A stretch of 64,000 bases of DNA from assembly GCF_029263785.1 (NCBI RefSeq), contig NZ_JAJUFE010000001.1:1-64000 (forward strand). The letters are read 5' to 3'. Of the stretch, positions 10,172-19,276 are shown piece by piece. The position numbers and the translations under genes were made by a program. The notes under the pieces are model-generated. The model did no database searches, was not told the DNA's origin, and worked only from the letters and a program-made list of their open reading frames with translations. Every line of letters starts with the position of its first letter. Within the stretch, counting starts at the first letter, position 1. Origin of the DNA: Pusillimonas sp. Lineage in GTDB: Bacteria > Pseudomonadota > Gammaproteobacteria > Burkholderiales > Burkholderiaceae_B.

Positions 10172-10897
10172 TCAGACGTCGTTGTCTTCTTCGAAGATGT
10201 GTCCCCTGGCCGTCCGTTCTGTGGCCTTGACCCCGGTGTGACGTACGTCGTCGCCCATCACCATGTAAATGACACGCTCGGACATGTTCTTGGCATGGTC
10301 TCCGATTCGTTCAAGTGACCGCGCGATAAAGATAAGGTCGATGGCCCGAGTTATGACGCGCGGATCTTCGATCATGTAGGTGATCAGATGACGGAGCGTG
10401 GCCTTCCATTCCTTGTCGACTTCTTTGTCACGACGAACCACTTCGGCCGCATGCACGGGATCCTCGCGCGCGAATGCGTCGAGCGCCTGTCTTAGCATCG
10501 ACACCACATAATCGCGCATGTGCCTGAGCTCGACTGCCGGAATGTACCGACCCTCGGATTCATGCAAGCGACGCGACACCTTGGCGACTTTTTCGGCCTC
10601 GTCGCCGCAACGCTCCATATCGGTGAGCATTTTGGATATCGACAACAGCAATCGCAGGTCGACCGCTGCCGGCTGGTTGCGGGCAATTAGCTGACTGATG
10701 CGCTCGTCGATTTCTACCTCGAGGCGATTGACCTCTTTTTCGCGCTCACGCACACGGTCGACCAGTGTAAGATCGCCAGAGATCAGTGTTTCGACGCCGT
10801 CGTAAACCATAGTTTCGACCAGACCGCCCATTTGCAGAAACAAGGACTTGGTCGTTTCAAGATCGGAAGAAAACTGTCTGTTGGTGTGCTCTGTCAT
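10172..10897 (-). CDS. phoU: Phosphate-signalling complex protein PhoU
   Basis: 241 aa, the normal PhoU length, with two repeats of a three-helix bundle. The E/DxxxD metal-binding motifs appear as DMERCGDEAEKVA and in the second half as SLERIGDHAKNMSE. PhoU links the Pst transporter to the PhoR/PhoB two-component system and represses it when phosphate is plentiful. No pst or phoBR genes are in the window; the neighbour upstream is rpiA. A candidate Pho box lies about 95 bp upstream, which would make it a PhoB target with its own promoter. Confidence 0.96.
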   Translation of the reverse strand: MTEHTNRQFSSDLETTKSLFLQMGGLVETMVYDGVETLISGDLTLVDRVREREKEVNRLEVEIDERISQLIARNQPAAVDLRLLLSISKMLTDMERCGDEAEKVAKVSRRLHESEGRYIPAVELRHMRDYVVSMLRQALDAFAREDPVHAAEVVRRDKEVDKEWKATLRHLITYMIEDPRVITRAIDLIFIARSLERIGDHAKNMSERVIYMVMGDDVRHTGVKATERTARGHIFEEDNDV

Positions 10898-10929
10898 AAG
10901 TGCCCTTGTCGCCTAAAACTTGGTATCAG

Positions 10930-10947
10930 TGCCTGCCGACGCAGGCA
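10930..10947. other. 7-bp hairpin in the phoU leader
   Basis: TGCCTGC and GCAGGCA form a perfect 7-bp stem around CGAC. No U run follows on either strand, so it is not a standard terminator. It lies in the transcribed leader if the upstream Pho-box promoter is used. Function unknown. Confidence 0.4.
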
Positions 10948-10991
10948 TTAGACATGATAATCCATTCAAGGCCAAAGCTTAACAGGCGCTT

Positions 10992-11009
10992 ATGACACAA
11001 CTATGAAAC
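10992..11009 (-). promoter_or_regulatory. Candidate Pho box upstream of phoU
   Basis: Read on the minus strand, two TnTCAT-type half sites (GTTTCAT and GTGTCAT) stand in direct repeat with 11-bp periodicity. I count 13 of 18 matches to the PhoB consensus CTGTCATAWAWCTGTCAY. A weak -10-like TAAGCT lies about 10 nt downstream, as expected for PhoB promoters. The site overlaps the last codons of rpiA. The call rests on motif and position only. Confidence 0.4.
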
Positions 11010-11687
11010 CGATGGAGCGGACAACTTCCTTACGCCCCCTTGCCCGGAAATCAGAACCAGATCTGCACCGCGGATGGCGAACAGGCCGCAAGTGACGACT
11101 CCCGGGATATCATTGATAAGCGACTCAAGCTGCGCCGGCTGAGAAAAATCCAGCCCGGAGACATCGAGAATCCGACATCCATTGTCGGTAACGAAACCTT
11201 CACGTTCGACGGGATTCCCCCCCAAGTTGACCAGGCGTCGGGCAACGGCGCTCATCGCCATGGGAATCACCTCTACCGGCAAGGCAAAGGCACCAAGCCG
11301 GCTTACCAGCTTGGACTCGTCGACGATGCATATGAAACGTTCGGCGACGGACGCCACGATCTTCTCGCGCGTCAAGGCTCCCCCACCCCCTTTTATCATG
11401 TTCAGGCTGCCGTCGACCTCATCTGCGCCATCGACATAGGCGGGCATGTAATCAATTTCGTTCAGGTCAAAGACCCGAACGCCGGCCCGGGCCAGGCGAT
11501 CCGAGCTGCGCTCGGAACTGGACGCTGCCCCGCGAAACCGATGTGCATGCGGAGCCAGCGCATCGATGAACAGATCGACGGTGGATCCTGTTCCTACTCC
11601 GAGGATGGTGTCAGCCTGGAGCAGGGGCAAGATATGCTCGACGGCGGCTTTCGCAACATTGAGCTTCAAAGAGTTCTGGTCGAGCAT
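11001..11687 (-). CDS. rpiA: Ribose-5-phosphate isomerase A
   Basis: Interconverts ribose 5-phosphate and ribulose 5-phosphate in the pentose phosphate pathway. 228 aa, normal for RpiA. The substrate loop [13 protein letters not shown] lies near residues 30-43; DGADEVD and the catalytic loop [11 protein letters not shown] are visible in the middle. It starts 2 nt after the stop of the ArsC-like gene, so it is probably the last gene of the potFGHI-arsC-rpiA transcript. The pairing with a polyamine importer has no obvious biochemical meaning. Confidence 0.96.
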   Translation of the reverse strand: MLDQNSLKLNVAKAAVEHILPLLQADTILGVGTGSTVDLFIDALAPHAHRFRGAASSSERSSDRLARAGVRVFDLNEIDYMPAYVDGADEVDGSLNMIKGGGGALTREKIVASVAERFICIVDESKLVSRLGAFALPVEVIPMAMSAVARRLVNLGGNPVEREGFVTDNGCRILDVSGLDFSQPAQLESLINDIPGVVTCGLFAIRGADLVLISGQGGVRKLSAPSVS

Positions 11688-11689
11688 GA

Positions 11690-12046
11690 CTACCCCCTGA
11701 GTTCCTCATATTTTTTGGCGTTGAAGCCCACGCTGACGCGACCGTCCACCTCGACCCGAACCGGGCGTTTTACCAAGGTTGGATATTCTTCAATCAGTGC
11801 CAGCCACTGGGAATCGTCCTGCGGTGCCTTGCGGGGCTCGGGCAGGTTCCGCCACGTCATCGAAGCACGGTTGACGAGCTTTTCCCACCCGCCGAGCTGT
11901 TCCTTCCATTTGGACAGCATTGCAGGGGCAATCGGATTGTCGCGGTAGTCAGAAAACTCGTACGGCTGACCGGCATCCTCAAGCCATTTCATGGCCTTGA
12001 CGCAAGTACTGCAGCGCTTCAGCCCGTAAAGCTGTATGGGTTTCAT
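11690..12046 (-). CDS. ArsC/Spx/YffB-family thioredoxin-fold protein
   Basis: 118 aa beginning [21 protein letters not shown]. The single N-terminal CSTC motif followed by a short thioredoxin fold is typical of the ArsC/YffB/Spx family. Family members reduce arsenate with glutathione or, like YffB, have a less clear thiol role. I chose the ATG at 12046 because it overlaps the potI stop in ATGA. The KRPV motif in LVKRPVRVE is the family's conserved RP segment. No arsenic genes are near, so arsenate reductase activity should not be assumed. Confidence 0.85.
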   Translation of the reverse strand: MKPIQLYGLKRCSTCVKAMKWLEDAGQPYEFSDYRDNPIAPAMLSKWKEQLGGWEKLVNRASMTWRNLPEPRKAPQDDSQWLALIEEYPTLVKRPVRVEVDGRVSVGFNAKKYEELRG

Positions 12047-12846
12047 GTTTCCCCTTTTCGCCATTGCACCTTGCTGGCCACGATCACGCAGATACCTACG
12101 ATCACAATGAACAAGGTTGCCAAAGCGTTGATTTCAGGTTTGAGTCCGAGTCTTACTCGGGAAAAAACCTCGAGCGGTAAAGTGGTGTAACCCGGACCGG
12201 AAAGAAACGATGCAATCACCACATCGTCCAGAGAGAGTGTAAAGGCGAGCAGCCAGGAAGCCATCAGCGCGGGAGCAATCAGGGGCAAGGTAATGACAAA
12301 GAAGACCTTGAGCGGTGATGCGCCCAGATCCAGGGCCGCTTCCTCGAGCGAGCGATCAAGATCGCGAATGCGCGCCTGAACAACGACGGCCACGTAGGCC
12401 ACACACAAGGTAACGTGCCCGATCCAGATGGTGAACATACCGTTTCCGGCCGGCCAGCCGATAAGTTCTCCCAGTTCCACAAACATCAGAAGCAGAGAGA
12501 TGCCCAGCACGACTTCGGGCATTGCCAACGGGGCGCACAACATGCCGACGTATAGGCCGGATCCGCGGAACGGACCCATTCGAACGAGCACATAAGCCGC
12601 CCAGGTACCCAACGCCACAGCTGCCGTCGCGGTAAGTGCCGCAATGCGCAGGGACAGCCAGGTGGCAGACAATAAAGCCTGGTCATTGAAGAGTTCTTCG
12701 TACCACCGCAAGGAAAACCCGGTCCACGAGGTCATCATGGCCGAATCATTGAATGAAAACAGCATGAGACAGGCAATGGGCACGTAGAGAAATCCGTAAC
12801 CCAGCGTCAGGATGACAGCGCGGAAAAGCCAGTTAGTTTTTGCCAC
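12043..12846 (-). CDS. potI: Putrescine ABC transporter permease PotI
   Basis: Inner-membrane permease with about six hydrophobic segments and the EAA loop EEAALDLGASPLKVFFVITLP that contacts the ATPase. It is PotI-like by order in the operon and length (267 aa). I prefer the GTG at 12846, preceded by GGAGAGG with 4-7 nt spacing; an ATG at 12861 has no Shine-Dalgarno sequence and would add five residues. The start overlaps potH by 14 nt and the stop overlaps the ArsC-like gene. It forms the channel with PotH. Confidence 0.93.
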   Translation of the reverse strand: MAKTNWLFRAVILTLGYGFLYVPIACLMLFSFNDSAMMTSWTGFSLRWYEELFNDQALLSATWLSLRIAALTATAAVALGTWAAYVLVRMGPFRGSGLYVGMLCAPLAMPEVVLGISLLLMFVELGELIGWPAGNGMFTIWIGHVTLCVAYVAVVVQARIRDLDRSLEEAALDLGASPLKVFFVITLPLIAPALMASWLLAFTLSLDDVVIASFLSGPGYTTLPLEVFSRVRLGLKPEINALATLFIVIVGICVIVASKVQWRKGET

Positions 12847-13756
12847 GTTGCCTCTCCGCATCAAACTGCCTGGCCTGGTTGTACTGCAGCAAAGCCAACG
12901 GCACGATAAGAATCAACACCATCACGCAGGTGACGGCAGCTGCCATGGGCCAATCAGTATTGTTGAAGAACTCGGTCCACATCAGGCGACCCATCATAAG
13001 CGTATCGGCGCCGCCAAGCATCTCGGGAATCACATACTCGCCCACCGTAGGAATGAACACGAGCAAGGCGCCGGCAACAACACCCGGCATCGACATTGGC
13101 AAGGTTACGCGCAGGAAAGCCTGCGTCGGACGTGCGCCAAGATCATAGGCGGCTTCCAGCAGCCGTACGTCCAGCTTCACCAGGCTGGCGTAAAGCGGCA
13201 GAATAAAAAACGGCAGATAGGCGTAGATCAGGCCGATATAAACCGCCACGTCAGTACGGTAAATTTCCAGCGGAGCATCAATGAGCCCCAAGGCCAGCAA
13301 TGCACTGTTCAGCAGGCCATCGCTGCGCAAAATGCCCACCCAGGCATAAACCCGCAGTAAAAGCGACGTCCAAAATGGCAAGATAACCGCCAGAAGCATC
13401 AAGTTTCGCGCCTTGGGTGTTGCACGGGCGATGTAATAAGCCATCGGATAGCCGATCAATACGCAACAGGCTGTAGTAACCAGAGCCATCTTGACCGAGC
13501 TGATGTAGGTGGCAATGTACAGGCTGTCCGTCAACAACAACTTGTAGCTGCTGAAGTACACGCTCAGCCTCAGGGCTTCGTTTTCGAACAGGGCCAGCGG
13601 CGTATACGGCGGGATGCCAAACCGCAGATCCGCGAAACTGATCTTCAGCACCAGCAGGAAAGGGGCCAGCAAAAATAACGCGAGCCAAGCGAACGGCGGA
13701 ACAATGGCCAGCTTACGCAAGGCGGGAAGCCGGTCGTGCAAGAACAGGCGCTTCAT
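12833..13756 (-). CDS. potH: Putrescine ABC transporter permease PotH
   Basis: 307 aa with an N-terminal hydrophobic anchor and about six membrane segments. The EAA loop appears as EAAYDLGARPTQAFLRVTLP. I chose the ATG at 13756, giving MKRLFLHDRLP, because it overlaps the potG stop in an ATGA and matches family length. Partner of PotI in the membrane pore for putrescine import. Confidence 0.94.
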   Translation of the reverse strand: MKRLFLHDRLPALRKLAIVPPFAWLALFLLAPFLLVLKISFADLRFGIPPYTPLALFENEALRLSVYFSSYKLLLTDSLYIATYISSVKMALVTTACCVLIGYPMAYYIARATPKARNLMLLAVILPFWTSLLLRVYAWVGILRSDGLLNSALLALGLIDAPLEIYRTDVAVYIGLIYAYLPFFILPLYASLVKLDVRLLEAAYDLGARPTQAFLRVTLPMSMPGVVAGALLVFIPTVGEYVIPEMLGGADTLMMGRLMWTEFFNNTDWPMAAAVTCVMVLILIVPLALLQYNQARQFDAERQRGKN

Positions 13757-14880
13757 GATGCCAACACCGTAGCGCTGTCGCTGGCCCAACTGATGTAAAC
13801 CTCTTCTTCCAGCCCCGGTGCCTCTGACTGGGCCAGGACCTGGCGTGGCACCTCTGCTTCAACCACTGCACCGGAATCGAGCCTGAGCTGATAGCGGGCG
13901 TGGCTGCCCATCCATGCCACGTGTCCCACGACTGCGCGTGCCCAGTTGTAGTCCGACTGGGGTTGTTCACGCAACACCCGGATCTGCTCTGGCCGCACAG
14001 ATACGTGTACCTGCATGCCAAGTGGTTCGTTTACGCCATGGTTCACGTACATTGGACGAGGAAGCTCGTCACTTTCGATTTGTACGTGGTCCGCCTCGTC
14101 CACAGTGATGGTACCGGTGAAAAGATTGGTGCTTCCAATGAATCCGGCCACAAAACGCGAGTTCGGAAACTCGTAGACTTCTTGCGGTGTGCCACACTGC
14201 ACAATCTGCCCTTCCGTCATGACTGCAAGGCGATCCGCCATGGTCATGGCCTCATCCTGATCGTGGGTGACCATAATGCACGTTACACCTACCTGATCCA
14301 GAATACGAACAAGCTCAATTTGGGTCTTCTGGCGAATCTGCTTGTCCAGCGCTGACATGGGCTCGTCCAGCAGCAGAAGTTTCGGTCGCTTTACCAGGCT
14401 GCGCGCCAACGCCACCCGTTGTTGCTGGCCACCGGATAACTGATGCGGCTTGCGGCGGGAGTATCCCGCCATCTGTACCAGGTCGAGCGCTTCGAACACG
14501 CGTTCATGAACTTCGTTTCGCGGCACGCCTTCCTGCTTGAGGCCAAATGCAACGTTGGCTTCGACCGTCATGTGGGGGAACAGCGCATATGACTGAAACA
14601 TCATGTTCACCGGCCGTCGATACGGAGCCAGCGAGGTGATGTCCTGGCCGTCCAGATAGATTCGGCCGGAGGTAGGCTCCTCGAACCCGGCCAGCATCCG
14701 CAGCAAAGTCGATTTTCCACAGCCGGAACTTCCCAATAAGGCAAAGATCTCGCGGCGCCTGACGGACAAGTTGACCGACTGAACGGCCACGACGTCACCG
14801 TAGATCTTGACCACATCATCGACACGCACGAAGGCGTCTTCATCAGCCGGCCAGGCCGGGTTGGCATTGCGATTATCCAT
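13753..14880 (-). CDS. potG: Putrescine ABC transporter ATP-binding protein PotG
   Basis: 375 aa ABC ATPase. Walker A is GSSGCGKST near residue 53, the signature is LSGGQQQR, Walker B with catalytic Glu is LLLLDEPMSALD, and the H-loop is VTHDQDEA. A C-terminal TOBE/OB domain follows, as in PotA/PotG and MalK. It powers putrescine import through PotHI. It starts 6 nt after potF, and its stop overlaps potH. Confidence 0.95.
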   Translation of the reverse strand: MDNRNANPAWPADEDAFVRVDDVVKIYGDVVAVQSVNLSVRRREIFALLGSSGCGKSTLLRMLAGFEEPTSGRIYLDGQDITSLAPYRRPVNMMFQSYALFPHMTVEANVAFGLKQEGVPRNEVHERVFEALDLVQMAGYSRRKPHQLSGGQQQRVALARSLVKRPKLLLLDEPMSALDKQIRQKTQIELVRILDQVGVTCIMVTHDQDEAMTMADRLAVMTEGQIVQCGTPQEVYEFPNSRFVAGFIGSTNLFTGTITVDEADHVQIESDELPRPMYVNHGVNEPLGMQVHVSVRPEQIRVLREQPQSDYNWARAVVGHVAWMGSHARYQLRLDSGAVVEAEVPRQVLAQSEAPGLEEEVYISWASDSATVLAS

Positions 14881-14886
14881 AACTGG

Positions 14887-15984
14887 CTAGCGTCCTGAGC
14901 GAAGTTCGGCCCACATCCGGTTTTGTACACGCAACACGTGAAGCGGCAGGGCCTTGATGACAAAAAGCTGCGAGGCCACTTCATCCGGCGGATAGATCAT
15001 GACGTTCTCGGCAACTTCCGGATCGACATACTGACGCGCGGTCTTGTTGGCGTTGGGATAAAACATCGTGTTCGTAATGGCCGCGTGGACCTGCGGAGTC
15101 TCGATATAGTTGATGAAGGCATGTGCTTCATCCACGTTGGATGCGCCTTTGGGAATTGCCATGGTGTCAAACCAGGCCGGGGCCCCACCCTCGGGAAGGT
15201 AATAGTCAATTTCGTATGGCCTGCCGGCTTCTTTAGCGCGGTCTCGCGCGATCAGAACGTCGCCCGAAAAACCGTACACCATGCACAAATCGCCGGAAGC
15301 GAGCTCATCGATATAGCCCGACGAACTGAACTGGCGAACGTATGGACGAATTTTTTTGAGGAGCTGTACAGCAGCCCGGTAATCATCCGGATTCGTGCTG
15401 TTGGGATCTTTACCCAAATAATGCAGCGCAGCCGGAAAGACCTGGGCAGCCTCATCCAGGATGGCAATACCGCAGCCCTTCAGTTTGCTTGCATAGTCGG
15501 GGTTGAACAGCATGTCCCAACTATGCAGGGGCGCATCCTCACCCAGTATTTCCCGCACGCGGGTAACGTTGTAGCCCAATCCGTTAGTGCCATAACCCCA
15601 GGGAACAAGATACTGATTGCCAGGGTCAACGGCGGCCACCAACTTCATGATCTCCGGATCGAGGTGACGCCAATTGGGTATGCGGCTTTTATCCAGTTTC
15701 TGAAACAGGCCGGCTTCCAGCTGGCGCGCCGCATAGTGAGTGGAGGGCACAACAACGTCATAACCTGATTTGCCCGTAAGAAGCTTGGCCTGCAAGGTGT
15801 CGTTGCTATCGTACACGTCGTAGCGCACCCGGATGCCCGTTTCCTTCTCAAAGCCCGACAACGTATCAGGCGCGGTGTACTCGGCCCAGTTATAAACGTT
15901 GACAACACGGCCTTGAGACCAGGCTGTGGAAGTCGCCAGGCACAGCAATGCCAGCAGCCACGACGTGACCTTCTTTAAACCCAC
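14887..15984 (-). CDS. potF: Putrescine-binding periplasmic protein PotF
   Basis: 365 aa with a clear signal peptide: MGLKKVTSWLLALLCLATST, cleavage likely after the AWS that follows. The mature start VVNVYNWAEYT is typical of PotD/PotF, as is VVPSTHYAARQLEAGLFQKL. It captures putrescine, or another polyamine, in the periplasm and delivers it to PotGHI. The start is a GTG at 15984, preceded by GGAGG at 8 nt. It is the first gene of the operon; 77 bp separate it from kdkA. Ligand preference cannot be read from sequence. Confidence 0.94.
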   Translation of the reverse strand: MGLKKVTSWLLALLCLATSTAWSQGRVVNVYNWAEYTAPDTLSGFEKETGIRVRYDVYDSNDTLQAKLLTGKSGYDVVVPSTHYAARQLEAGLFQKLDKSRIPNWRHLDPEIMKLVAAVDPGNQYLVPWGYGTNGLGYNVTRVREILGEDAPLHSWDMLFNPDYASKLKGCGIAILDEAAQVFPAALHYLGKDPNSTNPDDYRAAVQLLKKIRPYVRQFSSSGYIDELASGDLCMVYGFSGDVLIARDRAKEAGRPYEIDYYLPEGGAPAWFDTMAIPKGASNVDEAHAFINYIETPQVHAAITNTMFYPNANKTARQYVDPEVAENVMIYPPDEVASQLFVIKALPLHVLRVQNRMWAELRSGR

Positions 15985-16061
15985 GATGAAAGCCTCCGGA
16001 ATCCATACACCGAAAAGACGAGATGATAAAGCTTTTTGGATGTCAGTTTTTTGTGCGAGAG

Positions 16062-16772
16062 CTAACGATAATCGGCGGCGATCTGTTCATAAGCCTGTTG
16101 CACCTGCGACCAGTATTGGGCTCCGTTCTGTCCTGCCACCTTCAGCAAAGAGCGGCGCAAGCGAAGCAAGTTTGCCTGTCGAAGCGACGTACTCATGGTG
16201 CGCCTTCGGGCGCGATCGAAATCAATCAGCCAGACCTGTCCGGTTTGATCCAACAGCACATTATAGGCATTGAGGTCGGCATGCCAGATACCAGCCCGAT
16301 GCATGGCGTGAATAGCGCGCGCAACCGCATGGGGATGCGCCGGAGCTTCGGCCAGGGTTCGCACGCCCTGGATTCGCTCGATCAGGATTGCAGCACGGTA
16401 AAATGGCCCGCTACGCCAATAAGCCGCTGCCAGCGGCGCCGGTACCTTTACGCCCAGGCTGTGCAGTTCCTGCAAAATACGAAATTCGGCAAAAGAGCGC
16501 GTCGACGACGCTCCAGTCCATATGTAACGGTCACGGCTGATTCTGGCGATCATGCCGCCGCGACGGTAATGGCGCAGCACTGCAGAGCCAAATTCCGCCC
16601 TCACAAACCAGGCTGACTGCCGACCCCCGACCTGTACGGAAGTAGCTTCCAATTGCGGGTTGCCGGGATTGAACAGTTGATCTGATGGTGACTGAATGCG
16701 TGAAGAATCAAAACACATCGCCCCACCCGGAATATCGAGTATTGCGGTTCGAATTCTGTTCCCGGTAATCAT
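16062..16772 (-). CDS. kdkA: 3-deoxy-D-manno-octulosonic acid (Kdo) kinase
   Basis: 236 aa small kinase-like fold. The catalytic loop HADLNAYN covers residues 164-171 and the metal-binding IDFD residues 183-186. KdkA phosphorylates the single Kdo of lipid A at the inner-membrane face, as in Haemophilus and Bordetella. A lysine- and glycine-poor N-lobe with RHYRRGGMIARIS is typical of the family. I chose the ATG at 16772 because it overlaps the upstream permease stop as ATGA and matches family length. RIO- or WaaP-type kinases are a less likely alternative. Confidence 0.88.
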   Translation of the reverse strand: MITGNRIRTAILDIPGGAMCFDSSRIQSPSDQLFNPGNPQLEATSVQVGGRQSAWFVRAEFGSAVLRHYRRGGMIARISRDRYIWTGASSTRSFAEFRILQELHSLGVKVPAPLAAAYWRSGPFYRAAILIERIQGVRTLAEAPAHPHAVARAIHAMHRAGIWHADLNAYNVLLDQTGQVWLIDFDRARRRTMSTSLRQANLLRLRRSLLKVAGQNGAQYWSQVQQAYEQIAADYR

Positions 16773-19270
16773 GCGGCTTCCCGAAGCAGACGCTGCGCAG
16801 GGGTTTGCAAGACACCACGCAGCGCCAGTCTGCCCCCCAGCCACGAGATCAGGACACCTCCGCCAATACCGGCAAACCACGGCCACCAGGGCCACCCGAG
16901 CGAGAACTCGAACACCCTGTCTGCCAGAACTTGCGCCAGCACAATCGACACAAATGCGGCGAGCACTCCTGATAGTGCTCCCAAGCTTACAAGTTCTATA
17001 AACTGCGTAAGGCGCAGTCTGCGAGCCGCCGCCCCCAACACTCTCAACACCGCGACCTCGTGAATACGCTCGTCGCGGGTCGCAGCAAATGCGGCGGCCA
17101 ATACCTGGATGCCTGCGGCCAGCGTAAACAGAAACAAGATCTGCACCGCCACAATAGCCTGCTCGATGATGCGTCGGACATGTCCCAGAATTGCCCCAAC
17201 ATCGACGACCGTCAAGTTAGGAAACTCGCCGAGCAGTTGCCGGTTCAAATGTGCCAGTTGGGGAGGCATATAAAAAGACGTGATATAGGTTGCCGGGGCG
17301 CCTGACAGCGCAGCAGGCGAAATCAAGGCAAAGAAATTGACGTCGAAGGAATCCCACTTCACCTCCCGCAAGCTCGTCACAACCACCCTGACGAGCTGCC
17401 CCGCCACATCGAAAGTCAGTGAATCGCCCAGACCGATCTGCAGAGTTTTGGCCAAGCCGGTTTCGAGCGAGACCTCGTTCGCTGAGGGGTCCAGCCAGCG
17501 TCCCGATACAAGGGTGTTGCTTGAGGGCAACGCAGGCATGTGCGAAAGATTGAACTCGCGCTCGACCATGCGCTGAGCACGTTCGTCTTCATAGCGCGCC
17601 GCATCGACGGGCTGATCGTTGATCTGAACCAGACGGCCCCGAATCATCGGGGCGGGCTCCTGAATGCGGAGCCCTGCATCAACAAGTGTGTCCGTCACTG
17701 CCTCGCGTTGTTCCGGCTGAATATTGATCAGGAAGGTGTTGGGAGCATCGTCCGGTAAAGTTCCCCTCCAACCGTCGAGCAGATCTATGCGCGTCAGGGT
17801 CAGCAGCAACATCACGGTCAGTCCGACACCCAAGGCGCATACCTGGGTGGTGGCAAGGCCAGGACGCCGCACCATCCCCCGCAGCGCGAACCGGAACAGG
17901 GAGGCATGGTGCAGTGTGCTTGCCACCGCTCCCAAACCGCGAATGACCACGTACGCGACGCCGTAAAAAACGAGCAGGCCACCCGCGAACCCACCGGTGA
18001 CCCAAGCACTCATCCTTGCATCGGCCGATATCCCCCATGCCAGTAAGTAAAACGAAACCATGCCGGCACCGTATGCCACCCATTTCCTTGGCTCCCATTC
18101 GTCCCGCGATTGACGCAGCACGCGCATGGGTGGAACCCGATACAGTGACGACAAGGGAGGCAGCACGAAGCCGACCAGTATCAGCAGCGAGGCAACGTAT
18201 CCATGCAGGGCAGGTGTCCAGGAAGGCTGCGGCAAGCCCACATCCAGCAAGGAAGAAACGAGCCCGGTGACTCCTGCTTGAATGCCGTATGCCAGCACCA
18301 CCCCCACTGAGGCGGCCAGTATGGCAAGGACTACCAGTTCTGTAACGAACATGACTGCCAGCTGCCGCTTACCCGCCCCGATACAGCGCATGACAGCGAC
18401 GGAGTCCCGATGGCGTCGGCTAAACCGGCGCGACGCCAGCGCCACAGCAACTGCGGATATTACGACGGTCAGCAAGGCCACCAGAGTCAGGAACTGGTAG
18501 GCGCGATTTAACGAGCGCTGAATCTCCGGCCGCGCTTCGCCAGGGTGCGACAGTCGCTGACCCGGCTCCAGGCGTGGCTCAAGCCATGACTCAAACGCCT
18601 GCAACTGCGCCTCCGGACCGGCGAACTTGACGACGTCCCGGACACGGCTTGCAGGACCCAGCAACCCCGTCGCGGGCAAATCATCCAGACGCATCATTAC
18701 ACGCGGCGCCACATTGATGAACTGCACGCCCCGGTCAGGTTCATAGGAGATGACCGCATCCACGGCGAACGAGGATTCGCCCAGAGAAATGAGATCGCCA
18801 ACATCGATTCCCAGCAGGCCGGTCAATTGCGGATCTATCCACACCTTGCCCGGCCCGGGGCCGCCGACCGCCCTGGTCCCCTGCCGGGACCCTTCTTGCC
18901 GTAGCAACAATTCACCGCGCAGCGGGTATGAAGGATCGACGGCCTTGAGAGACACGAGCCCCATCCCTGTGTCGGTGCTGGCCATTGACGACAGCACGCG
19001 ATATGAGGAGCTTTCCAAGCCCAGCTCAGCAGCACGATTTAGAATCGACTCGTCAACCGGTTCGTCGGACGAAAGCGCCAGGTCGCCGCCCAGCATCTGG
19101 GCCGAGCTGCGGTCCAGGGCTTTGGAAACGCGATCGGACAGAAAACCGACGCTACTTATGGCAGCAGCTGCGATCAACAATGAAATCGCCAGAAGCACGA
19201 GTTCGCCAGATCGCCAGTCGCGCCTTAACGCGCGAAACCCGGGTGCCAGATACCTGTTCCAGAGACTCAT
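16769..19270 (-). CDS. FtsX-like ABC transporter permease (YbbP/LolE type)
   Basis: 833 aa large permease with about ten membrane segments: one N-terminal helix, a long periplasmic region, then two FtsX domains (about residues 260-380 and 710-820). The arrangement matches YbbP-type type VII ABC permeases, which extract molecules from the membrane or transmit force rather than carry solutes through it. No cognate ATPase (YbbA) lies beside it; its neighbours are radA and kdkA, with which it is probably cotranscribed. The ATG at 19270 is 7 nt after radA. Substrate unknown. Confidence 0.87.
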   Translation of the reverse strand: MSLWNRYLAPGFRALRRDWRSGELVLLAISLLIAAAAISSVGFLSDRVSKALDRSSAQMLGGDLALSSDEPVDESILNRAAELGLESSSYRVLSSMASTDTGMGLVSLKAVDPSYPLRGELLLRQEGSRQGTRAVGGPGPGKVWIDPQLTGLLGIDVGDLISLGESSFAVDAVISYEPDRGVQFINVAPRVMMRLDDLPATGLLGPASRVRDVVKFAGPEAQLQAFESWLEPRLEPGQRLSHPGEARPEIQRSLNRAYQFLTLVALLTVVISAVAVALASRRFSRRHRDSVAVMRCIGAGKRQLAVMFVTELVVLAILAASVGVVLAYGIQAGVTGLVSSLLDVGLPQPSWTPALHGYVASLLILVGFVLPPLSSLYRVPPMRVLRQSRDEWEPRKWVAYGAGMVSFYLLAWGISADARMSAWVTGGFAGGLLVFYGVAYVVIRGLGAVASTLHHASLFRFALRGMVRRPGLATTQVCALGVGLTVMLLLTLTRIDLLDGWRGTLPDDAPNTFLINIQPEQREAVTDTLVDAGLRIQEPAPMIRGRLVQINDQPVDAARYEDERAQRMVEREFNLSHMPALPSSNTLVSGRWLDPSANEVSLETGLAKTLQIGLGDSLTFDVAGQLVRVVVTSLREVKWDSFDVNFFALISPAALSGAPATYITSFYMPPQLAHLNRQLLGEFPNLTVVDVGAILGHVRRIIEQAIVAVQILFLFTLAAGIQVLAAAFAATRDERIHEVAVLRVLGAAARRLRLTQFIELVSLGALSGVLAAFVSIVLAQVLADRVFEFSLGWPWWPWFAGIGGGVLISWLGGRLALRGVLQTPAQRLLREAA

Positions 19271-19276
19271 TGGCAA

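Noticed and set aside
11040-11948. Open frame on the plus strand opposite rpiA and the ArsC-like gene
   Set aside because: Covers two well-supported genes and has no recognised domains.
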